Shown in pieces: positions 1 to 5,771 of a stretch of DNA of 5,896 nucleotides; positions within the stretch are counted from its first letter, which is position 1; each line of letters opens with the position of its first letter. A model generated the notes under the pieces. That model ran no database searches and was not told the origin of the DNA. It saw only the letters and a program-made list of their open reading frames with translations. Position numbers and translations under genes: made by a program. The stretch lies in contig JBDLSO010000049.1 of assembly GCA_039799445.1 (NCBI GenBank), positions 1-5,896 on the forward strand. The letters run 5' to 3'. This DNA comes from JBDLSO01 sp039799445. GTDB taxonomy: Bacteria > Patescibacteriota > Minisyncoccia > Phycocordibacterales > UBA5272.

Positions 1-926
1 ATAACAAATTCAAAGTCGGTCGGTGAGAATTCTTTTTTGTATCGATCGTTTGCCATGAATGTTTGAATTGTTGAAACAACAATCTGGGCACGTTGCCAAG
101 AATCACGAGCATCTTTGTAGATCACACAAGTGTAATCACGACCTAGATATTGTCTGAAAGCTTTATAGGATTGATCTTCAAGTTCAATACGATCAACTAA
201 GAAAAGAACTCGTCGTGCATTACCAGACTTTAAGAATAGTTTAATAACCGCGGCTGATGTCAAAGTTTTTCCCGTACCAGTTGCCATTTCAAACAAGAAT
301 CGAGTATTTCCTTGTAGTCCTGATTGTTGGATAGCTTTAATTGCATCCACTTGATATGGACGCATTTGTTTTAAATTGTTTGCCCTAAGAAATTCTGATC
401 GTAAAGAGTTATCTTTAAATGACGGATCGTTCTCAAAGCCAGGCATTTGAGAAGCAATAATGTAATTTTCATCTACAACTGTAGAAGCAAGCTCTTGTGG
501 ATTTGGAGTATAACTTTCAAATTGAGTTATAGATTCTTGTGTAGGAAAACGAGCTATAGTATCAGGGTTACCGTGTTTGGTGTCCCAAAAATAATGGAGA
601 TTTCCGTTTGAAAGTATGACAAAACGAGCACCTACATTTCGTGCATAATTGCGAGCCTGTTCTTTTGCAGAAAGTGGCTCAATAGATTCTTTTTTAGCTT
701 CAAGCACAACGAGAGGACGACCATCTTTATCTAACAGAAGATAATCTATGTATCCTTTGGGAATGTTTTCAAAATCGTCTCCAGCATCGGTAATACTTAC
801 ACCAGGCTCAAGCGAAATATTTGCTTTACCTTTTTCAGAATCTTCAAAACGCCAACCTGCTTGTTCTAGAAGTTTGTTTATCTTTATTCGTGCTTGTGCT
901 TCTTTGTTGTTCATTGTTTGTTTCAT
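1..926 (-). CDS. hsdR: Type I restriction endonuclease R subunit (HsdR), N-terminal 308 residues, cut by window edge
   Basis: I translated this by hand from the minus strand; the frame stays open to the window edge, where the last codon is incomplete. HsdR is the ATP-driven DNA translocase and nuclease of type I restriction-modification complexes, cutting unmodified foreign DNA in the cytoplasm. Residues about 20-130 form the nuclease domain: Asp61 in GYIDY, Glu76 and Lys78 in VVLEAKK (the PD-ExK triad) and a QxxxY motif at Gln90-Tyr94. The SF2 helicase motor begins at RPYQ (189-192), with Walker A ATGTGKT (215-221), a motif-Ia-like segment VLFLVDRIELEDQ (240-252) and VVSTIQTF (283-290). The sequence ends where a DEAH box would be expected. 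The ATG at 926 is chosen because AGGTGG lies 4 bases upstream; the in-frame ATG at 914 has no such site. No hsdM or hsdS lies in the window. Family assignment is firm; activity cannot be judged from a fragment. Confidence 0.93.
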   Translation of the reverse strand, partial: MKQTMNNKEAQARIKINKLLEQAGWRFEDSEKGKANISLEPGVSITDAGDDFENIPKGYIDYLLLDKDGRPLVVLEAKKESIEPLSAKEQARNYARNVGARFVILSNGNLHYFWDTKHGNPDTIARFPTQESITQFESYTPNPQELASTVVDENYIIASQMPGFENDPSFKDNSLRSEFLRANNLKQMRPYQVDAIKAIQQSGLQGNTRFLFEMATGTGKTLTSAAVIKLFLKSGNARRVLFLVDRIELEDQSYKAFRQYLGRDYTCVIYKDARDSWQRAQIVVSTIQTFMANDRYKKEFSPTDFEFV

Positions 927-930
927 TCTA

Positions 931-936
931 CCACCT
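931..936 (-). promoter_or_regulatory. Ribosome binding site of hsdR
   Basis: On the minus strand AGGTGG stands 4 bases before the ATG at 926. It decides between that ATG and the in-frame ATG at 914. It is the clearest Shine-Dalgarno-like site in the window; rplN, rplX and the large hydrolase gene lack one. Confidence 0.65.
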
Positions 937-957
937 ATTCTCTCTACAAACTAGCCT

Positions 958-984
958 AAAAAGCACCCTTTGCGGGCGTTTTTT
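958..984 (-). terminator. Hairpin terminator between micro-ORF and hsdR, possibly bidirectional
   Basis: On the minus strand CGCCC pairs with GGGTG around a GCAAA loop, with one G-U wobble. The stem extends through one mismatch into A-rich and T-rich flanks, and the 3' side ends in five T. Read on the plus strand it also gives a stem followed by six T. It begins one base after the stop of the 25-codon frame at 986-1063 and ends about 30 bases before the hsdR start. It may end transcripts arriving from the right, or form a 5' leader hairpin of hsdR if a promoter lies near TATACT (988-993). Confidence 0.6.
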
Positions 985-985
985 G

Positions 986-1063
986 CTAGTATAGGCCTTT
1001 GATTTTCAGCAATTTGACGTATTCTTCTGTTTTACATTTTTGGAGATTTTCGTATAAACTCAT
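986..1063 (-). CDS. Possible 25-residue micro-protein between two terminators
   Basis: An ATG at 1063 opens a 25-codon frame ending in TAG. The peptide begins MSLYENLQKCK and ends LLKIKGLY; it is charged, rich in Lys, Glu and Leu, would suit an amphipathic helix, and has no signal peptide or membrane segment. The stop lies one base before the hairpin at 958-984, as expected of a real gene end. Against it, there is no Shine-Dalgarno sequence, and only about 20 bases separate the ATG from the preceding terminator, leaving little room for a promoter. The frame is also open further upstream (TTG at 1087), which would add seven residues. I do not recognise the peptide. It could be a true small gene, the remnant of a longer gene, or chance; the rest of the 927-1082 gap holds only the hairpin and the hsdR leader. 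Confidence 0.35.
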   Translation of the reverse strand: MSLYENLQKCKTEEYVKLLKIKGLY

Positions 1064-1082
1064 AGAGATAGTGTGGCATTTC

Positions 1083-1107
1083 AAAAAACCCACTGCTAGG
1101 CAGTGGG
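1083..1107 (-). terminator. Strong intrinsic terminator ending the hydrolase/membrane-protein unit
   Basis: On the minus strand CCCACTGC and GCAGTGGG form a perfect 8-base-pair stem around a CTA loop, followed directly by six T (1088-1083). It starts 5 bases after the TAA stop of the membrane protein gene, so it closes that transcript. A T-rich run on the opposite side means it could also work on the plus strand. Confidence 0.88.
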
Positions 1108-1112
1108 AGTTT

Positions 1113-1538
1113 TTATTTTTTGAATGATTTATAAAGGAGAAGTGGTAGAGAAATTACTATAAATAGAATAGAAAACCCTAAAAGTACTGGTGCTTTCTCT
1201 AAGCTTAAAAATAACGAATTATCTTGTAGTGGAACAATTAAATAAATAATTAAATAAATAATTAAATATGGAATTAATATTTTTTTCCAAAAATTAAATA
1301 GTTGAGTTGATTTTTTGAAATATAGTAATATTGATTGTAAAAAAATTGCAGGTCCTAAAATACTTACAGATAATAAGTGGAGTGTGGTGGTCCTACATAC
1401 ATCCCAGCATTTAGCTAAAAATAGTTCATATAATGAGTAATTAGTGCCTAAATTATATAAAACTAAAAACATTAAACTTAATATGACTGCTACTATTAAT
1501 TGCCCATTTATTGTAATTTTATTTAATATCCATTTCAT
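1113..1538 (-). CDS. Small integral membrane protein with four predicted helices, function unknown
   Basis: The protein has 141 residues from the ATG at 1538. Four hydrophobic segments stand out: about residues 13-31, 53-74, 87-104 and 116-136. Short basic stretches (KK at 75-76, 85-86 and 140-141) fit a multi-pass inner-membrane protein with a cytoplasmic C-terminus. The loop between helices 1 and 2 holds Cys44 and Cys48 in CWDVC. I do not recognise a family. The ATG lies 4 bases after the TAA of the large hydrolase gene, so the two are very likely co-transcribed and perhaps translationally coupled. A TTG at 1556 would give 147 residues and overlap the hydrolase gene by 14 bases; the ATG is preferred because neither start has a good ribosome binding site and the extra residues are not hydrophobic. 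Helix 3 is partly encoded by a 12-base tandem repeat. Its adjacency suggests a membrane partner, export aid or protector for the hydrolase, but this is inference only. Confidence 0.72.
   Translation of the reverse strand: MKWILNKITINGQLIVAVILSLMFLVLYNLGTNYSLYELFLAKCWDVCRTTTLHLLSVSILGPAIFLQSILLYFKKSTQLFNFWKKILIPYLIIYLIIYLIVPLQDNSLFLSLEKAPVLLGFSILFIVISLPLLLYKSFKK
1237..1269. repeat. 12-base tandem repeat inside the membrane protein gene
   Basis: The unit ATTAAATAAATA occurs twice in full at 1237-1260 and continues for 8 to 9 bases of a third copy. Because the unit is four codons long the frame is kept, and on the minus strand it encodes the repeated tetrapeptide LIIY within helix 3 (about residues 92-101). 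This is the kind of tract that can gain or lose copies by replication slippage without breaking the gene. Confidence 0.85.
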
Positions 1539-1542
1539 ATAT

Positions 1543-4500
1543 TTATTGTACCCCAAATAATCTTTTAAGACTATTTTTAATTTTAGTAAATAAATTCAAT
1601 ATACCTTGTGTACTGTCAGTTGCTACTGCTGGACTGGCTACTTGGGATATATTGTGTGAGTTGATAGTGTTTTTGTCTGTTTTTTGTGGCTTTGTTGCTG
1701 CTTTGGTATATTGTGTTGCTTGTTTTGATATATTCTTTTGTATTGTTTTCGAGGTAGTAGCGATATCTTTTGTGATGATACTTGTAGTGGTTGAGGCTTG
1801 TGCTGCTTCTTGGGTGCTGGTGCCTGTATTGTGCTGTTGTGCTGTGGTGCTTGCGTGTGGAGAGACTTTCGCTGTGGCTGCAAAATAGACAGCTCCGCCT
1901 CCCCCGCCATACGATACTTGTGGTGTTTGTGATGTTTCTTTTGGCTTTGTATAGACAACTTCTGTGTTTTCCTTGGCTTGTAATGTGATATCAATAGTGC
2001 CATCGGTATCACTGTCTACTTGCAGAGTAGTGCTTGCTATATCTCCACTTTCATTCATCGCTAAGGTTGCAATGGTGTTTGGGTTAGTTGGTATGCTACT
2101 AAATGTAGTGCTGGCGGTGATGGTATTCCCCTCTTGTCTATCTATATCGAGGGAGAATGAGCCTGTGTCATAGCCGTCTAATACTACTTTGTGGGCTAGT
2201 CCGACTGGGACAGATATGGTTTGTACTTCTCCATATATATCATATCTTGCTCCTTCTATTTGATTGATCACTTCATCGGTAGTGGTAGACCTTCCGCTGT
2301 ATCTACCTTGATTGTCGATTATGCCGAGTGTAAGGGGTGAATGGAGGGTGTAGTGAAGGCGTTTGATGTCATTTCCTAATGGTTGAGTATTTATTACTAT
2401 TTGGTTTAGAATTTGTGTTTGTTTTTGTATCTGAGATTGTATAAAAAAACGAAGTTCTGGAATCTCAAGAATACTTCCATGATTTTTTGTCCCTAAAATA
2501 CCATTAAACTTATCTAGATTAACCCACCATCTCTCCACATTCTCTGTACTAGTGCTTGTATACAGTGCACTTGGCACCACCACAGTACCATCGCCATCTA
2601 CGGTCTTCCTCACCTTAAATGACGGATATTGCACACCATCTCCCAATGAATATGCTTTGTAATCGATACCAACTACTGTGTCCTCTCCCCAACCTGCAAC
2701 CTGTATGATTTTGGTTGTACTAGCAGCCTCAAAACTATCTACTCTCTGATGTGTAGCAATAGCATTTGTCAGCAGTGTTTGGTTGCCAAGCATTGCTCTG
2801 TTTGTATCTAGATATGGAGGCACGGGTCTCCCTTCTGCTCCAACAATGTATTGCTCGAGTTCACTGTGTCCATCTATCGTATATCCATATTGCTTGCGTT
2901 CTTTGGCATATATATCGGAGCCATCGAATGTCACAATTTTACTATTGAAATCAGTTTGACTGACCATATCAATATAGTTTTGATTTGGTAACAAGTTATA
3001 ACTCATTGGCATATTTTGAGCCAATGAGCGAGAGCGAGCATTTGAGAGAACGAAGTTAGCACCAAGTGCGCCGATACCGTTGCCGTGTAAATTACCTACT
3101 ACCGCTGCAGGTGTCCCCACTTGCGGTACTCCCACCATAATCACTTTGTCGATTTGATTGTACAGCGGACTGTTGGTCTCTTTGAGCGTTTGAATCAGTT
3201 CTTTGGCTACTAGTCCGCCATTTGAATGCGCCACAATGGTGACTTTACCGGATTTGCTATTGTCTACTAGTTTTTGTAATTGTTGTATGATGAATGAATC
3301 AGAAAGTGAAGTGGTAGTGGTACCATAATACACTTTGCCATCCACTTCTCTCCCTTTCTGTACTATCTGGTCAAGTGGAAGTCGCCAGTCGTATGGTATG
3401 ACGGCATAGTCTGCGATAATGTGATCTGTGTTCTTCCATTTCTGCAAATCGGTGATAAATGACTTGTATATATCTTGTGTAGCAACAGTTCCAATGACTG
3501 CAGTATCACCCACCACATCAGCTCCTGTATGTATATTTTCTATACTATATCCATTGCTATCCATCGCAAGTCGGGCTTGCTTCTCGTCACCGCCAAGCAC
3601 TCCCAAAGTGTCCCACAATTTTTCATTGTTGTTATCGTATAGTCTGGTACCCATTATGCCTGGGAGGAACATCACATTGGAATAGCAGTCGACTGTGCAG
3701 GGTTGCTTTTCTACTGTATATGAAAAGTCTATTGCATTATCATATGGTACTGGTGGAGTGTTGGTACCAAAGTATATCGGATCGTGAGTATATCTGTCGA
3801 TTGTGTCGATATGTATTGTTGGAAAACCGACAGATCTTTTACCAAATGTCAAAAATCTATCTGGTGTTATATTTGGTCCTGCTACAACTTTGAAACCAAT
3901 ATCTGCGGGTACCAGATCCGTACCGTCAGTATCGATCTTAATGCCATAAAGTCTATCTGTGTAAAATAATGGATCTACGGCAGGAAAATCTTGGGGGGTT
4001 TCAAAAGTAACTGTACAGGTATTTGCGGCAGTACCTGCTTTGAAAATACCTATTACAGAATGTCCTGCAATAGGATACAGATAACCAAAAACATAATAAT
4101 TTTGTATGAAGCGCAACCTGTCGCAGACACTAGGAACTGTGTATCCTTTTTGAATACCCGATGGATATATTTCTGGTGTGACTGTGATGCTGGTTATCTT
4201 TTTGTCTTGTGGTACTTGTACTGTCACTCCTTGATAATCAATATGAAGAAGACAAGATGGACTACGATCAGTGATACTACAAATAGATATATGTATTGTT
4301 TCACCAGCAGCAGCGTCTGTAGTGCTCATATCAATGATTTCAGACCATCTTTGATACCCGTACTGTTGAGATGTTATATTAGCAAATATATCACTTTTGT
4401 CTGATAATTGTGTTTGAAATGTAATATTTTCAAGTGATGTAGAAGATTGTATGGCGTATATATATGGCCATAATGCATCTTGTTGTGTTTTGACCATATA

Positions 4501-4854
4501 TCCACTACTACCAAAATCAAAGACGCAAGCATTCTCTTCATTGATGCTAGAAATGCGTGGGTTGAGACTTGTCTCGAGAATACTTGTTTTGTACTGAATA
4601 TCAGGAATATCAGGTACTGTATGAAAAGCCACGAAACGAAGATAAGAACACACATTTTCTGATGTAATCCCTTTTTGTATCCCTGCTTCTGTTATCGTTG
4701 GATATACTTTGAGAAAACGAATAGGTACTCCCTGTTGCATATGTAGAGCACTAAGTGTGATAGTGCTGTATTCTGATGATGGCAGCGTGGATGCTGTAAC
4801 ATCAGAGGAAAGAGACATACACAGTACAATAAGTGCGAAGATGTATTTTTTCAT
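1543..4854 (-). CDS. Large secreted LCAT/PGAP1-like alpha/beta-hydrolase with multidomain flanks
   Basis: The product has 1103 residues. MKK plus a hydrophobic core forms a signal peptide with a likely cut after VTA (residue 21); the Cys12 context is not a lipobox. Residues about 28-340 hold two diverged copies of a Cys-containing beta-type domain. The hydrolase core spans about 391-800: FLPGIMGTRL (396-405, oxyanion region), PYDWRL (487-492, typical of the LCAT family), nucleophile AHSNGG with Ser544, then VPQVGTP, GDGTV with Asp755 and NHGSIL with His792, giving a full Ser-Asp-His triad. Next comes a beta-rich region with HSPLTLGIIDNQGRYSG (838-854), a calcium-loop-like DSDTDGTID (947-955), five glycines (983-987), a Thr/Ala/Gln/Lys-rich stalk (about 991-1080) and a basic amphipathic end (about 1084-1100). 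Members of this superfamily act on lipids or other esters as hydrolases or acyltransferases; the substrate here is unknown. No Shine-Dalgarno sequence precedes the ATG, but the signal peptide fixes the start. A membrane protein gene follows closely. Confidence 0.93.
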   Translation of the reverse strand: MKKYIFALIVLCMSLSSDVTASTLPSSEYSTITLSALHMQQGVPIRFLKVYPTITEAGIQKGITSENVCSYLRFVAFHTVPDIPDIQYKTSILETSLNPRISSINEENACVFDFGSSGYMVKTQQDALWPYIYAIQSSTSLENITFQTQLSDKSDIFANITSQQYGYQRWSEIIDMSTTDAAAGETIHISICSITDRSPSCLLHIDYQGVTVQVPQDKKITSITVTPEIYPSGIQKGYTVPSVCDRLRFIQNYYVFGYLYPIAGHSVIGIFKAGTAANTCTVTFETPQDFPAVDPLFYTDRLYGIKIDTDGTDLVPADIGFKVVAGPNITPDRFLTFGKRSVGFPTIHIDTIDRYTHDPIYFGTNTPPVPYDNAIDFSYTVEKQPCTVDCYSNVMFLPGIMGTRLYDNNNEKLWDTLGVLGGDEKQARLAMDSNGYSIENIHTGADVVGDTAVIGTVATQDIYKSFITDLQKWKNTDHIIADYAVIPYDWRLPLDQIVQKGREVDGKVYYGTTTTSLSDSFIIQQLQKLVDNSKSGKVTIVAHSNGGLVAKELIQTLKETNSPLYNQIDKVIMVGVPQVGTPAAVVGNLHGNGIGALGANFVLSNARSRSLAQNMPMSYNLLPNQNYIDMVSQTDFNSKIVTFDGSDIYAKERKQYGYTIDGHSELEQYIVGAEGRPVPPYLDTNRAMLGNQTLLTNAIATHQRVDSFEAASTTKIIQVAGWGEDTVVGIDYKAYSLGDGVQYPSFKVRKTVDGDGTVVVPSALYTSTSTENVERWWVNLDKFNGILGTKNHGSILEIPELRFFIQSQIQKQTQILNQIVINTQPLGNDIKRLHYTLHSPLTLGIIDNQGRYSGRSTTTDEVINQIEGARYDIYGEVQTISVPVGLAHKVVLDGYDTGSFSLDIDRQEGNTITASTTFSSIPTNPNTIATLAMNESGDIASTTLQVDSDTDGTIDITLQAKENTEVVYTKPKETSQTPQVSYGGGGGAVYFAATAKVSPHASTTAQQHNTGTSTQEAAQASTTTSIITKDIATTSKTIQKNISKQATQYTKAATKPQKTDKNTINSHNISQVASPAVATDSTQGILNLFTKIKNSLKRLFGVQ
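3985..4713 (-). repeat. Duplicated N-terminal domain of the hydrolase (two diverged protein-level copies)
   Basis: Residues about 48-118 (4713-4501) and 226-290 (4179-3985) share a pattern. Copy 1 reads VYPTITEAGIQKG, then VCSYLRF, then NACVFDF. Copy 2 reads IYPSGIQKG, then VCDRLRF, then NTCTVTF. Each copy therefore keeps GIQKG, a VCxxLRF segment and a second Cys: Cys69 with Cys110, and Cys244 with Cys280, likely disulfides outside the cell. The full units are probably about 170 residues each. The DNA copies have diverged, so this is an old duplication. The role could be substrate, surface or partner binding; I do not recognise the family. Confidence 0.75.
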
Positions 4855-4938
4855 AAATATAGTATGACACTGAAAATAAGGTACATGAAGATATTTTGTG
4901 TGGATAAATATATATTGTCCTTTATTTTATTTTTGTCC

Positions 4939-4987
4939 TATAGAAATGCTTGTATATACAAGTTCAAAAATGATTATATCTATTATA
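4939..4987 (-). promoter_or_regulatory. Candidate promoter region and palindromic operator upstream of the hydrolase gene
   Basis: Two perfect TATAAT boxes lie on the minus strand at 4987-4982 and 4978-4973, just past the rplX terminator. The second has a T run 17 bases upstream in place of a -35 box. A weaker alternative is TTGAAC (4967-4962), a 17-base spacer, then TCTATA (4944-4939). The spacer of that alternative contains the perfect 14-base palindrome CTTGTATATACAAG (4949-4962), placed as a repressor site would be. A promoter is expected here because the gene follows a terminator. The resulting untranslated leader would be about 80-120 bases. Which box is used cannot be settled by eye. 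Confidence 0.45.
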
Positions 4988-4990
4988 CGG

Positions 4991-5027
4991 ATACAAAAAA
5001 ACAGCTGCGAAGCTGTTTTTTTTGTAT
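4991..5027 (-). terminator. Terminator downstream of rplX, bidirectional in shape
   Basis: ACAGCT (5001-5006) and AGCTGT (5011-5016) form a perfect 6-base-pair core around a four-base loop. The stem is lengthened by a run of A facing a run of T, and by ATAC facing GTAT at the base. Read on the minus strand the 3' arm runs into seven T. It lies 26 bases past the rplX stop and ends the ribosomal transcript; the T run on the other side means it could also stop plus-strand transcription. Confidence 0.85.
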
Positions 5028-5053
5028 AGTTTTAGTACACAGAATGGTAGTAA

Positions 5054-5332
5054 CTATTTTGTAACTTTCTTTGTTGCTACTTTTTTTGCAGCTGGCTTCT
5101 TGTCGGCTTTTGCAGTTTTCTCTACAAGTTTTACATTTGATGAGTGTATCGGCATAGAAACCTCTACCATCTTTCCTGCTCCACTACGAGTCTTTTTGAT
5201 AGCCTTTTTAGCAACGTTGATACCATCGATAACAACTTTACTGATTGAAGGTAGAGCACGAGCAATAACACCGGTTTTACCCTTGTCTTTGCCTGCTATC
5301 ACTATTACTTTGTCTCCTTTTTTTACGTGCAT
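5054..5332 (-). CDS. rplX: Large ribosomal subunit protein uL24 (L24), short form with Lys/Ala-rich tail
   Basis: The protein has 92 residues. It is an early assembly protein of the 50S subunit that binds 23S rRNA near the exit tunnel. The N-terminal KOW motif is clear: VKKGDKVIVIAGKDKGKTG (3-21). It is followed by VVIDGINVAKKAIK and by MPIHSSNVKLV, the family's IH-SNV signature. After that the usual C-terminal part of bacterial L24 (E. coli has 104 residues) is missing and is replaced by a low-complexity tail of Lys, Ala, Thr and Val. It lies 22 bases after the rplN stop, as expected for an operon, and the ATG at 5332 has no Shine-Dalgarno sequence. The gene that normally follows, rplE, is absent; a terminator comes instead. 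Identification is firm. Confidence 0.96.
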   Translation of the reverse strand: MHVKKGDKVIVIAGKDKGKTGVIARALPSISKVVIDGINVAKKAIKKTRSGAGKMVEVSMPIHSSNVKLVEKTAKADKKPAAKKVATKKVTK

Positions 5333-5354
5333 ATATTTTGTATTAAAATTGAAC

Positions 5355-5735
5355 CTATATTACTTCTGGCGCAAGTGAAGCGATTTTCTTGTAACCATCT
5401 ACCCCACTTTCAGATAATTCGCGTGGTATAGGGCCGAACACACGTCCTGCTTTTGGATCTTTTTTAACTTTGTCCACAAGCACTACCGCATTCTCGTCGA
5501 AACGGATGTATGAACCATCTTCGCGACGATATGCTTTTACTTGGCGAACAACTACGCCGTATACAACATCTTTCTTCTTTACTGCTTTGCGAGGCTCTGC
5601 TATTTTTACAGAAAGCACTACCATGTCTCCGATGAACGCATATCGTCTTTTACTGCCTCCGAGTACTTTGAAAACCTTCCCCATCTTGGCTCCTGAGTTG
5701 TCGGCTATTTTTACTTTTGTTCCTACTTGAATCAT
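5355..5735 (-). CDS. rplN: Large ribosomal subunit protein uL14 (L14)
   Basis: The protein has 126 residues against 123 in E. coli. uL14 binds 23S rRNA and contributes to a bridge with the 30S subunit. Conserved blocks run throughout: MIQVGTKVKIADNSGAK at the start, KVLGGSKRRYAFIGD (23-37), VVVRQ, RREDGSYIRFDENAVVL (70-86), GRVFGPIPREL (97-107) and the closing IASLAPEVI. Compared with E. coli the extra residues fall before GRVFGP (KVKKDPKA) and after REL (SESGVDGYKK). The start at 5735 matches the family's MIQ start exactly, although no Shine-Dalgarno sequence precedes it. It sits 36 bases after rpsQ and 22 bases before rplX, the standard ribosomal operon order. Confidence 0.98.
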   Translation of the reverse strand: MIQVGTKVKIADNSGAKMGKVFKVLGGSKRRYAFIGDMVVLSVKIAEPRKAVKKKDVVYGVVVRQVKAYRREDGSYIRFDENAVVLVDKVKKDPKAGRVFGPIPRELSESGVDGYKKIASLAPEVI

Positions 5736-5771
5736 GGTGTTGTTCTATAAATGAATAAATAATTGTATATG

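Noticed and set aside
748..954. A 68-codon plus-strand open frame opposite the start of hsdR
   Set aside because: The minus strand here encodes a clear HsdR nuclease domain, so the plus-strand frame is its shadow.
1014..1058. Possible plus-strand promoter from TTGACG to TATAAA
   Set aside because: The two boxes are more than 30 bases apart and no plus-strand gene follows.
1638..2012. A 124-codon open frame on the minus strand inside the hydrolase gene
   Set aside because: It overlaps the Thr/Ala/Gln-rich tail in another frame; its Lys/Gln/His-rich composition is what a shifted reading of that low-complexity DNA gives, and it has no start signal.
3002..3028. Perfect 9-base inverted repeat CTCATTGGC/GCCAATGAG with a 9-base spacer inside the hydrolase gene
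   Set aside because: It lies within the conserved SLAQNMPMS coding stretch next to the family-like YNLLP segment and has no T run, so it is not a terminator and is probably a by-product of codon choice.
3991..4404. A 137-codon plus-strand open frame opposite the hydrolase gene
   Set aside because: It is antisense to the repeated N-terminal domain, Cys-rich with no coherent hydrophobic or catalytic pattern, and has no ribosome binding site or promoter.
5022..5378. A 118-codon plus-strand open frame opposite rplX
   Set aside because: rplX on the other strand is certain; the Phe/Ala-rich translation is the complement of its Lys/Ala-rich tail.
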